DNA of 64,000 nt from Ascidia mentula. Lineage: Eukaryota; Chordata; Ascidiacea; Phlebobranchia; Ascidiidae. Under the pieces are notes generated by a model. The model ran no database searches. It saw only the letters and a list, made by a program, of their open reading frames with translations, and was not told the origin of the DNA. Of the stretch, positions 53,788 through 64,000 are shown piece after piece. Numbering within the stretch: the stretch's first letter is position 1; each line of letters begins with the position of its first letter. The position numbers and the translations under genes are program-made. The DNA lies in contig OX387204.1 of the NCBI GenBank assembly GCA_947561715.1, positions 7,693,001 through 7,757,000 on the forward strand. The letters are read 5' to 3'.

Positions 53788-54274
53788 TAAAATATTTCGA
53801 CATTTAAAAATACATAGGTCGCGACAGGCTTCACGATATCCTCGAGAGGTTTTAGGATTTGCCTCTATTCCTCGTTGCAATCGGACCCAGTTCGGAGCAA
53901 ACTGGTCAGCTGCGAAAACAAGCAATTGCTGTGGTTAAAAATAGTTTTTTTACCACCTTTTTGAATTTTGACAAGGTTGCGCGAATATTTTGAGTGGCAT
54001 CTATCGATGTGCATCTTTTCACGAACAAAAACATATTTTGGAATTCGTCACTTGGAAACTTTTACAGAAATGAGGTCTTTAAATGAAAATTGATCCCCGT
54101 GGTCTATCGGCACACATTGTTCAATTTTATTTTGAAAAACATTTTTGGTCTGGCCCATTAGCAGGTCAACAGAGAGATATGTTGACAGACCAAGAACACA
54201 GCAGAGGGCAGCGGAAGACGGGCATCTCACTAATAGGTCTTTTTGTGCAAAATCTCGGGCACGCGCCAACTGTT

Positions 54275-54340
54275 TATATAAGCCTCAGTTGGAGTCGCAA
54301 AGCGGATGCCCCCCTCTCGTCGTGAATAAAATTGGCGACA
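54275..54340 (+). mobile_element. Possible LTR remnant: TATA box, AATAAA and TGG-start in short order
   Basis: TATATAAG at 54275-54282 is followed 43 bp later by AATAAA (54325-54330), then by TGGCGACA from 54333. This order resembles the end of U3, a short R region and a primer-binding site of an LTR retrotransposon. No LTR partner, gag or pol was found in the window, so it would be a solo remnant at most, and chance is quite possible. Confidence 0.2.
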
Positions 54341-57300
54341 ATTGACATTTCCGTGTGTGTTTCATACAACCACCGAGTCCCTTATAATTCACCGTTCACC
54401 ACATCCTGCGTCTCTTCAACTTCTTCAAAGAGGCGGTGATGCATGTTCGACCTGCGGTCACGCACCTGCGACCCGTAATCGCTCGACAAAGACATTCATA
54501 ATTTAGCCACAACTTCTAGGGTTTTGAATCTGGTGCACAGCACGCTCAAAAACCGCGTCCGCTTTCTTGTTTAACGAATGGAAGACACGAGGCAGGATGC
54601 AACTCAAGTGGACAAGTCATTATTGCCCCCCAGGCGACCTCTGCACTCTCCCAATTATTCCTTTTCCATTTTATGTCTTATGTTTTATTATGGCACGACT
54701 TTTGACGACAAATTGCGACCTGTCTTATTGCTAAGTGTTGGTTTGTTTCATAGCACTACCGGCGGACGCGACCATTTGATTGAGGGTTAGCCAGATTATT
54801 GACTATGGGATCGGATTTTTGAGGAATTGCTTCGCTCCCGTTTCAAAGCGTTTCAAAACGATTTAAGTGTTTGATATAAATGAAATCCTAAGCAAAGATG
54901 TAAGTTCTGTTTCTATTTGACAATCCAAACAATTAACAGCACTGAATTATTAAGTTACGACCAAAGTTGTTTTCGATCTCAGTCAAATACATATTCAAAA
55001 ACATTTTGGGGTGGTATATTGGAAATTGATAATTGGCTGCAACGTTGTTACCACATGGCTTCTAAATAAACACTAAAATATTCTTTAAAATCCAGTAGTC
55101 CTGGGCAGGCTTGGCGATGTGTTGTTGTGACAAAGCAAGGGACCGCGTCAGCAGAAAGGTAGTTTGCATTCCAGGCGTGTTAATGCAGCGCAAATGACCG
55201 CGTTTGCGCCGAGTGGGCTTTCTGCAAATTACACGGATGCGACGGTAAGTGATAGTGTTTTACAGCAAATCAAAGCGCGGCGCTGTTGTTGCGCTCACTG
55301 AGTTGGAACGCTTTAGTCCCGCACGCCCCGAAAAAGGCGGGTTGTTTTTCGTCATGTGAAAACATAAAAAATACAGGCATCTGCTGTTTCTCTACAGCTG
55401 ACCTTGGTCTTCAATTTCACGCCACATGTCGTCCTACCGAGCGATCCCAACGAATTCGACCGCAACACGTTTTCAACACTTGGTCTTGTGACTGCGAGAT
55501 CGTCTGGCAAACAGCAAAACGCAAGTACCACTATGATGTCACGCAGTTCGTGCTTCGATCGCCTTTGCTTCGCGCAACCTCCAATCCTGTGTGTATCTTC
55601 TACACGACCGCCGTTTTCCTCTTCCAACTGCTTCTATTCTCTTCCAAAGCGAGCAGACGGTGATGTGGCGACATGGCGTGCATTCGCTCTCAAAAAAACG
55701 CTCCATTGCGCATGTATGTCGCACGGAATATCGAAGAGATACCTGCGAACCTAGAAAGCTATTTTCAGGCGCGTGGGTGCTGCAGGAGCGGCGTCGAGAA
55801 TTTACTCTTCCTTGTCACATGTTTTTCCTATTTCGATTCGGGAGCCTAAATATATCGCTCACTGCCGATATGGTTCAAACGGCATTAGTGGCGACCTGTC
55901 ATTTTCAGTGGACCCTGTCCCGTGTCTGTGCTCGTTTGAGCGAGCTCGAAAGCAAAATGATCGTGCGAGGCAAGGTCGTAATTGGTTGACAAAGACGAAA
56001 TGTCGCGCGGGTTTAACCACATCACTGACTTGCGTGTATTGGAGATAACTACTCACAACTCAAATTGAATTTGGTTGAGGAAAAAAATAGGAAACTTAAA
56101 TTAAATTTTTAGATCAAAGATTCGAACACGTTCCTTCATAAAATGAAATTTAATGTGTGAAAATATATAAAAAGACTTGGAATGACTGTTCGCTGTCCTT
56201 TAATCAAAACTGTTTTACCTTTGACCAAATAATACCTACCGGCAATGATCGTTCCGGCCAAAGGGTTCCTTCGAAACGAGCCACTCACTACTTTATACTA
56301 CTTACTTTCCCACAAAGATGTTCAGGAAGTAGATAAATGGGCATTCACACAGCACAGCCGACAATAAGGCCACAATTTATGGTAATTATCGAAGAAACAG
56401 TACAAAGGTAAAATATGTTCAAGAAATAAATGACAAACTTGTGCATATAATTGCTGATGTGTATTTTTTTTTATTTCTGTGATGTTGTTCATGCTTAACG
56501 ACAAACTGATATATGAAGGATTTGTTCATTTTTGCAACTTCGATATAACAATAAAAAGTTCCCAAGCCTTCATTAAAATGCAAATTATTACCTCATGTTA
56601 CCACCTCGTGTTATAGCCGAAGACTTAGTTTGCGGATTGGTGACGTATATACAAAGTGTGTGCACACTTAATAATTGCTGGTATGATCGCAGCAACTTGC
56701 CTCGGCGTTTCACCTGAAGCGGTGAAGGCGATCAACCGCCGACTTCCACGAAATCACACCACTGCCGCTTCGCTATTTCATGCCGATATACGTCACTGGC
56801 GCCATGGCAACGCGCTAAGTGCGAGTTGGAAAGTTAGTAATTAAGCGCGACCCGCACCTTTTTTGGAGACAGGCAGCGACTGACATTACCACGCAAGGCA
56901 AAAATACATCTCGGTTCCAACATTAAAACCCAAATAGAAGAGCTTTGGCTGCTTTTAATCCTTGTCCATGTTGCGGCACTTCATCAGTGTGTTGTGGATA
57001 AATAAGTTGCCAAACGGATTTGTGATAAAACCGCATTAACTTACCGCGTTTTCGGTGCTATTTTTGGGACGATAAGGGTGTGCCATTGTTAACGTTTGAC
57101 TCCGATGATTTTTGATCGAACGTGGGCGGACCTTTCGATGTAGTTTTTCTGTGATAAGACGATGGGCATTGTCAGTTTTCGTAAGTAATGATGTTTATCT
57201 CTCATGGCAGAATGCCGCGTTAAACATCATGTCTGCTGCGAAAATAGGTAAGGCATTTGCATATACTCTCGACATATGGTGCGCAAATCGCCGCTACAAA

Positions 57301-59352
57301 CAATTGCCGTCACGTTCGAATTTTAAAGCTTTGTGAGGAAACCTGTTATCAGGAAGGGCAACGCCAAAGGCCCCTATTGTCCTAGGCTAAATTGCTATTG
57401 TTAAATGTCCAGCACAAAACTGCTCTTCCCACGATTGTAGTAAAATTTGCGTTTATAATTGCGGGAAGTATTTAATCTCTGCCCATATCGAGTTGCTATT
57501 CCAGGGGTACCAGTGGCCAGTCGTGTCCACCAACTTAGAATAATCGCACAGTGGGTGTGTGACTATTTCGGGGCCATGTCGTAATATCGTAGGATTTAGG
57601 AATCTCTAAATACTACCAACGTAATAGCGACAAGTTCATTTGACAGTACGGTGTACGATAGAGACGGAGCATCGCACCAGACAAGCCCCGCGCCCATCCT
57701 ATGCGTAAACCACTACCTGTCACACTATTTCGGTCCAGCAAACTGTGTTTAAAGTCGCAACACCGAAATTCGTTCTTAGCAGTGGCTTTAATGTTAACGC
57801 GTTCCACCACGCGAATATAGATTTTGTTTACGTTCCGACAATCTTTGCAGACACATATGAATCCTATGCGGCTTTGCGCGGCCTTAATCTCGCAATCATG
57901 TTTGGCATTAAAACTAACAGAAAAACGTCCAGTCATTGTCCTTGGTTTCTTATTTATTGCGTTTCCACGTCACAGTTCACATTCGACGGGCTTCTCAATA
58001 CACTTAGAACATAGCCGCACTACCGCAGTGCGGCGCGAGTCTACAGATAGTTTAAAATTAGCTTGGCAACTTGGAACAGGCCACGTTTAGGTGATAAAAA
58101 CAGAAAAGCAAAAACGCTACAAAATACTCTTTGTTCGTTTCACTGCAATATAACAATGCTCGAAGAACGGTTGAAGACAACAAAACGTGATCATTTGGCA
58201 ACGAAACGGCGAGTCGAGAAGACATCGCCATATATTTCTTGAAATTAGTACGGATGTTCGCTTGGCGTCCGCGACTACAACCGCGACAGGGTGAAATGCC
58301 CCGTCCCGGAGAGCGCGGTCAGTTGATTGGTTAGTAGGATTCGTAAACCGTGCAAATGAGCATCGACTCAGAAGTGCTTCGGAAAACAAAAAAATTGGCG
58401 AATTAAGCAGGAAAATCAGGCGCCGGGCCACGGACGGGCACCGACCGATCTCCCTTGTCATATAGAATAGCTCTTCGGTAAAAAATAGAAAACGTATTTA
58501 AATAGAAAATATTGATGTGATAAAAACTGCGACGGTTGCAAATAATGCACCGCGGTCGTGGGATGCGTCAATGTACAAAGCCGGTTAATAACGAGCAAAA
58601 AAAAACAACAAGCACGCACATTACTCAGACAGGCACACACGCTAGTGTACAAGTAGATAGAATAGTGATGTACCGAGCTAAGCAGCGGAAAATCATCCAG
58701 TTTTATGCACGTGTGTTGTAGGCAGCAGCGTAAACGATGTACAGAATTCATAAATGTGGCTTGCTTATGTTTTTAGTGGGACAATTATCATCTTTGGATA
58801 TGTAATTAAAATAACCTGGAATTGGACAAGAGCAGCGATATAGGAGCAAATATGATTGATGCACTACAAGCCTAAAGATTTCCGCGCACGGGTGTAGGCG
58901 AGCGGACATTATTAAGTGCAATGGGCTCTCCAGGGGAACATTTCAAATGTACACTTGCGTTAAACATTTATAGGAACGTAATGTAGAACATTAGAAGCGG
59001 GAAAAAGTAAAACAAAAAAACTTAGGCGGGAGCGCGTCATACTGGGTCTGCACAACGGCCAAGCGCACCTCCCACAATGGTTGTTCGAAAGTTTCTGTGA
59101 CATCGCTGTGCAGGCAACTGTGACAATGCACAGCGCCGTGCAGGTCTCTTGTAGTTGGTGGACCGTAACGGCAGATCGCGTGACAGACCCACGGCGGCGC
59201 TTGGGTCCACGAAATCAACGGTGTGATGTTGCGGCGATTTCTCACGCGCGAGAATCGGGTCAGTTGGTGGATTAGCGTCGTCGGGTGTTAACATCTCTCC
59301 CGTGTGTACAGATTGAAGAACAGCAACGGGCGGTTGAAGAAAGCGTCTCTGG

Positions 59353-59358
59353 TTTATT
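59353..59358 (-). terminator. KLF5: Candidate KLF5 polyadenylation signal
   Basis: TTTATT on the + strand is AATAAA on the coding strand, 273 bp beyond the KLF5 stop codon and followed by a mixed region without genes. This is the nearest canonical hexamer I noticed; transcript ends are not known. Confidence 0.4.
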
Positions 59359-59630
59359 TTTACCACGTTGGCACCACGCGGAGGTGGTTTCGTCCTGGGA
59401 GCGAGAGAGACCTGCGCGCCTTTTGGGTTAGAAAATATCGTGGACGACAAGTGCTTCCCGTTTCTCGGCACTCGTCTTCCTGTGGCAGGCGACAGTGATA
59501 TGCTGCCGCCTTGGTCGATTTCCTTAGTGTTACGCAAACGTTCAGAGCGACACAGGGTTAATGCAGGTTTTCTTCCTGAGATTGGTGCAAAAGCCTGTAC
59601 ACGCCGGCGAGGCAATAACATCGTCCCTCT

Positions 59631-59809
59631 TTACGCTTGGTGCCGCTTCATGTGGAGTGAGAGGTGATCAGAGCGAGAAAAGCAACGTCCGCAGACGAGA
59701 CACTTGAATGGCTTCGCGCCAGTGTGTTTGCGCATGTGCCTGGTGAGCTCGTCGGAACGTGCGAACCTCCAGTCGCATCCCTGCCAGTTACAAGTGTATG
59801 GCTTTTCCC
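59631..59809 (-). CDS. KLF5: KLF5 exon 4: zinc fingers 2 and 3 and stop
   Basis: Acceptor tttccag|GG completes the split Gly of the TGEKP linker. The exon encodes fingers 2 and 3, with the RSDEL and RSDHL recognition helices typical of KLFs, and ends HQA-TAA at 59631-59633. Confidence 0.95.
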
Positions 59810-62800
59810 CTGGAAATACAAAAATACCGGTAAAAATCTGCCCGGTACACAATATTTGGGTGTTCTTAACAAAAGCTTTAGGAACTATTTTTGAACCGAT
59901 TTAACAGGCGCTGTCTTGTCTAACTTAGTCAGGCCCAACGGCCCAAGTTACCGCATTCGTTTCAGTTAACGTGGCGCAGAAAGCATAAAGAGGATTCTGT
60001 CGACGTCACTAAGGCAAATAAGTCAAATCTAGCGGAACTTTGGGCATTGTCCACAAATACATCAGGGATAGAAACGTGAAGTTATGTGTGGAAGTTTTGT
60101 GACGTCCAGGACGCGTTTACTCTTTGTTAGCGCTGGCGCGATTTCTTGCTGGCAAACCGAATGGACGTTGGTTCAAACGAGATTGTCTGCGGAATTTTGT
60201 TTTTTGCGAAAACTGTGTTTACGTTCGGAGATACGCTACAGTTGAGCGATTGCAATTAAAGTAACAGAATCGAGTGCTGTAACGTCAATGCGGTTTTATC
60301 CTTATTTGACAGTGTAAAACAACAATGTAAATGGCTATTAACAAACTTTATCCATTAGGCTTTCTCAAGGTACCGTGTGCTCGTTTTCCAACATTTTCAC
60401 ACGAGCGAAGCTTAATATTTCGGGATACAACTAACGTATGTTTTTCAAGTGTTATTTCCTGATGGGCAACCTAATTGGGCGTTTGATCAAGCAGCAATTA
60501 ATACACCGGCAACGTCACAACAAAAATTTTCCCAGTAGCTTACCGGTGTGGGTGCGTTGATGCGCCTTCAGGTGAGAGCTCTTCGTGTACGCCTTCGTGC
60601 ATCCTAAATAAACAAAGAAAAAATAGGTTAGGAAAGAATCCTTGCGTTTTGCACAATTACGGTTTTACACGCCCTTAATGCAGTAACTAGCAAGCTCATC
60701 TAAAAATAGGACATATTACTTGCTGGGGCACAAACTAGGGGCAGTCATGCACGCAGTTTGGGAGTAGACCTTGGGGCAAATGATTGTCTTTTTCTGGGAT
60801 TATTCGATGACGTAATAGCTCCACGGAATCAAATTTTTGAAATGACCCCCTTATGACATATCTTATCACGCGTTTGGCCGCAATTTTTGCCGAAATTTGG
60901 CGCGTGAATAAACAGAGATGCACGCGATTACGAGACAAGAAACCCGCGGGTCGATTCTGCAAGCCAACAAAAGGGGACATAAACGGCTTCCGCGAAACTA
61001 CCGGCACTTACTGCGACAGGCTTATAAACAAACACAGCGACGGGTTTTGCACCAAACTGGAATTATTATTTATATAAGCGGGCGAAAAAATCGGCATGAA
61101 AACAAACACACGACTGTCTGACGTTTATCGAATGCAACGCGGTTTTCTTGGCTTAGCGGCAAAAATACGCAAGAATCGTGCAACGCTCAGAGATTTTCCG
61201 GTGTCGTTTCCGTAAACAAATCGCCATCTATCGATGTTTTCTGTTTATGTCAAAGGCGCGGGGAATTCGGCGGTTATTTGTTGATACAGAGGCCAAAGAC
61301 AAGTGACGTGTTTGCCTATGGCAGTTCGGGACCTTCACCGAGGGCGTTGTTCGACCTCTAACAAAGATACCCGCGCCCGTGGTAATTGTAGATTACCGAA
61401 AAGCCCGTGTCCCTAGGTAACCTACAGAATAAGAAGAAAAAAATGTATACCGCCAACCGAGTTAAGTGTTTACGACCCACACAAGGTTGCCACACCCGCT
61501 TTTCCGCAACATTGCAGCATTGGAAAGTGTTGCTAGCAAGATATCACACATTGCCCCTCGTTCGTCGATGCCGCTTTGGCTGAATACACTTTTTTGTGCA
61601 TCTCTGATTTCCACAACAAGCACGCGTGCAAGCTGCTATGTGATCCATTAACTAGAGGCACACGTTTCGACTTCCTTTGCCCAATATATCGCGCTTGGGT
61701 TTTGCTGCAAAGTAGAAGTGGGGCACGGCGTAAACACGTCGCGTTTCGGCTGAGCGGTAAATAGCTCATGGTTGACTGGAGGATCCCAGCGGTGGGTTGC
61801 GCAACACGTTGACAACAGATAGGGTGTTTTCGCTTACCTGCATGGTTGCACTTGTGCACGCGTTTCTTTTCGAGCTCGGGGTTGTTCCTTCGGCTGTAGC
61901 GGGGTCGGTATGGGATGGTGCCGTTCACCGCCATGGTGTACGAGGGTGGAACCGACATTCCCATGTAGGGGTGGTGGTGGTGGTGTCGTCTGTGTTGCTG
62001 ACTCAGCTCGCTCCTTTGCTGGAGAATCTCATGGTTGTGCTGGTGCTGGGGATGTGCGTGTGGTGGTTGCTGGTGATGATGGTGGTGGTGCATTTGGTGG
62101 TGGTGCATCTGGTTGTGCTGGTGCGCCAAGGGCTCGGATTCGGCTTCCAAGATTGATGGGAAGTTGATGGGATGAGGTGGGAAGACGTTTGTTTGGTGAT
62201 TTTGAGGGTAGGCGCCATGAACTTCGTTGTATGCCATGCCGTTGGCGTACTGGCTCTCAACGAAAGCCTTCTCTTGCTTGGGTGCGAGGTTGTGGCCATT
62301 GATTTGTGGGCAGGTGATGTCGTTTATCTCCCTGCTGCACCTCCTGCCATCTTGGTAGGCAGCGACAGGAGGGTTGTCGTATTGGATCTGTGGTTGTTGG
62401 CTTTCCCAGGAGTTCATGGTGGGGACACATTCGGTGATTTCGGTCTTTACGTCGTAGGGTTGCTGCTGGGGTTTGTTCATCATGTTGATTGGCGAACACG
62501 GTTGTTGGGGCATGTGGTTCGGTGACATGGAAGGGTTGGGAGATGTAGATGGCAGGGAACATCTGTCAGTAGTGAGGCTTGTCGACCTCGTACGCTGGTA
62601 GAAGTTGGCCATTTGGTCGTTATCCTCGTGAGTGGTCACCGCAATGGAGGGCATGGAGGTGTGCCTGCGTGGGTCGTACATCGGCACCATATCGGACTCA
62701 GAGTTGAGCCTTTGCCTGACGTTAAGCATCGCCTCTTGGCCATTGTACATTGGTGAATGGGCAGGAGAGGTTGGGTTAGCGTTAGGCGAAGAAGGATGAA

Positions 62801-63445
62801 GCACTGCGTCCGAAGTTTTGATGAAGCTCGACACAGGAGGAATGTTGCTCAAGTTTGGGCTTCCTGGAGAGGAGGCAATGACGTTTTGCGGGACCGACGA
62901 TGCGGGCTCGTGATTGGGCGAGTGCTGTGGGGAATGGTGGTAGTGTTGGTTGCCGTTTTGCTTCACCACGACGTTGAAGTTCAAGTTCACGCAAGACATG
63001 TTGTTTGTGGCATCGCCGTTGTTGTTGTTGCTGTTGTTGTAGCAGTTAGACTGTTGGTAGACGCAAGAGTTGCCGGCATGGGACATGTGGTTATGGAATC
63101 CTAAAAAGCAATTTGTTACAGGTGTTGGTCATGTTGTGTATTATGTTGTGTATTATACTTAAGCCAGTTAAAGACAATCAATTTACCGTTAGGCATCGTT
63201 TTCGGGCAGTTGAGAATATCGTGAATATCGGAAGCGCTGTCACGTCGGAAGATGCTAGGATCTGTGGCAAACATGGGACCCGCTTGCATGGGGGGTGGCA
63301 TCGAGACTTCGGCGTTCTTCATCGATGTGCTGATTGTTGGTGCGTTCATGTAGTAATCGCTCATGGAGCCCTGAAAGATATCAGGTAAAGGTTCCACTTC
63401 GTTGCCGTTGGACAAACAATCAGCTACAATGCCTGTCATAGCCAT
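59631..63445 (-). CDS. KLF5: Kruppel-like factor of the KLF5 (dar1) type, complete, four coding exons
   Basis: Sequence-specific transcription factor; three C-terminal C2H2 fingers bind GC/CACCC boxes in the nucleus. Coding exons 63187-63445, 61838-63100, 60544-60603 and 59631-59809 join in phase to 1,761 nt, 586 residues. The fingers are C504/C509/H522/H526, C534/C539/H552/H556 and C564/C567/H580/H584, with the linkers TGEKPY and TGAKPF. The protein ends two residues after the last His, as KLF5 does. The stretch before finger 1 ([14 protein letters not shown]) and PPSY at 471-474, a WW-domain ligand present in vertebrate KLF5, support KLF5 over other KLFs. The N-terminal half is rich in Asn, Gln, Pro and His. 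VKTE at 304-307 fits a sumoylation site. An in-frame TAA (63460-63462) directly upstream fixes the start to Met1 or Met3. Confidence 0.93.
59810..60543. other. KLF5 intron 3 (734 bp); nothing recognised
   Basis: Bounded on the - strand by CACCG|gtaag and tttccag|GG. No coding or RNA signal was seen inside. Confidence 0.85.
60544..60603 (-). CDS. KLF5: KLF5 exon 3: 60-bp exon with most of zinc finger 1
   Basis: Too short to stand out as an open frame; recovered from the missing part of finger 1. Acceptor tatttag|GA and donor CACCG|gtaag bound it. It encodes the second Cys, the [10 protein letters not shown] helix and the HTG linker. Phase 1 at both ends agrees with its neighbours. Confidence 0.95.
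60604..61837. other. KLF5 intron 2 (1.2 kb); nothing recognised
   Basis: Splits the Gly codon between the two cysteines of finger 1. The frame of exon 2 runs on about 100 codons into this intron, but that reading lacks zinc fingers and is not supported. No other gene seen. Confidence 0.8.
61838..63100 (-). CDS. KLF5: KLF5 exon 2: low-complexity regulatory region and start of finger 1
   Basis: A 1,263-bp exon with acceptor tttttag|GA and donor TGCAG|gtaagc. It encodes an Asn-rich stretch, many SP-type phosphorylation-like sites, a His/Gln-rich region (about residues 411-463), the PPSY motif and the first Cys of finger 1. The His codons make the + strand here a run of GGT/GTG. Confidence 0.93.
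61965..62115. repeat. Imperfect trinucleotide runs encoding His/Gln tracts of KLF5
   Basis: On the + strand, GTG/GGT-rich imperfect runs correspond on the coding strand to CAC/CAT and CAA/CAG codons, giving HHHHHH and HH-Q tracts. Codons are mixed rather than pure, which limits slippage. A similar Asn-codon run lies near 63016-63045. Confidence 0.75.
63187..63445 (-). CDS. KLF5: KLF5 exon 1: N-terminus
   Basis: Begins at ATG 63443-63445, six codons after an in-frame TAA, and ends AACG|gtaaat, phase 1, before an 86-bp intron. It encodes 86 residues, including the acidic/aromatic stretch [12 protein letters not shown], which may belong to an activation region. Further 5' non-coding exons cannot be excluded. 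Confidence 0.88.
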
Positions 63446-64000
63446 GGGGGCGATGAGGTCTTAGACCAATTGACCCCCCGGTTTAAGCCACTATTTAGCT
63501 GGTTTCAGAATCATAAAACGCCTTTGATTTATTACGAGCGGCTATAGCGGTGTGTGTGCTTAGCGCACATGCCCGGTGCGACTTGACAAAATACAGGAGC
63601 GGGACCTGCTGAGGGCCAAAATCTGTTTAAACACGCGGCTCGTATTGTGCCGATGGCAATGTTATTGCGCGGCGCCTGATCAAAGCGGCACACAGCACCT
63701 AACTGGAATATTGGCAATTGACGATTTGGACAAGCGAATCGGCGGCTCAATGCGAACGCAGGAACCAGGTTATTTGTCGCCCACTGCTGAAACACTGGAG
63801 AGAGGAGAACGCTTGGGGTAAAGCAAATGAACGCGTCCTCCGAATTGGCCCCTTAATTGATGGAACACTTGTCTGTGTGGTTTGGGATTAGAATACGTTT
63901 TTTTATTTTCTCCTATCGCCAGGAAGTGTACCTGATATGTTTGGGCGAATCCAATAGGTTTTTCCGTTCTTGCGATACCGTAATCGCATCACGCATTCAG
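63446..64000. other. KLF5: 5' flank of KLF5; no gene seen
   Basis: Probably contains 5' UTR and proximal promoter of KLF5, reading leftward. I see no TATA box or other decisive element, and the short open frames resemble nothing known. Confidence 0.5.

Larger units (their letters stand above)
51803..59352. other. Intergenic region between the convergent FAT and KLF5 genes
   Basis: About 7.5 kb without a supportable gene. It contains the 138-bp tandem repeat at 53374-53787 and a TATA/AATAAA segment near 54275, listed separately. Other open frames (for example 55286-55663 and 55591-55989) resemble no known protein and show no exon structure. Confidence 0.65.

Noticed and set aside
53292..53938. 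Long open frames (164 codons minus, 180 codons plus) as a repeat-protein gene
   Set aside because: The 138-bp period is a multiple of three, so any stop-free unit stays open on repetition. There is no start context, exon structure or known family.
61797..62525. Plus-strand open frames rich in Val/Gly/Leu opposite KLF5 exon 2
   Set aside because: They are the complement of His/Gln codon runs in KLF5.
1..64000. Bacterial-type features, CRISPR arrays, operons, rRNA
   Set aside because: Spliced animal genes throughout; no spaced direct repeats, no ribosomal sequence and no operon layout were seen.

Overview
The window is animal (metazoan) nuclear DNA. Both genes it holds are interrupted by GT-AG introns, and both belong to animal families. 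CpG is not visibly depleted and many introns are only 59-90 bp, so I favour a compact invertebrate genome. A tunicate or another small-genome bilaterian would fit, but I cannot fix the species.

The first gene (2645-51106, + strand) is a complete FAT-type giant cadherin of the FAT1/2/3 (Drosophila kugelei/fat2) class. I could chain 51 coding exons with every splice phase agreeing, giving 14,697 nt and 4,898 residues. The order is: signal peptide, 34 cadherin repeats, a membrane-proximal FAT-specific region, an EGF-like module, one laminin-G domain, four more EGF-like modules, one transmembrane helix, and a cytoplasmic tail of about 550 residues ending in a PDZ-ligand-like TNV. The repeat order, the degenerate repeats and several tail motifs follow vertebrate FAT1 one for one. 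The 5' half is spread out by long introns (3.7, 11.8, 4.2 and 3.9 kb); the 3' half is compact.

The second gene (63445-59631, - strand) is a KLF5-type Kruppel-like transcription factor: four coding exons, 586 residues, an Asn/Gln/His-rich N-terminal half, a PPSY motif, and three C-terminal C2H2 zinc fingers. It is tail-to-tail with the cadherin gene.

The roughly 8.5 kb between the stop codons holds candidate polyadenylation signals, a triple 138-bp tandem repeat (53374-53787), and a short TATA-plus-AATAAA segment that could be an LTR remnant. I found no supportable third protein gene, no convincing tRNA or rRNA, no CRISPR array and no intact transposon. The two genes have no evident joint pathway: FAT cadherins act at the cell surface in planar polarity and actin control, KLF5 in the nucleus.
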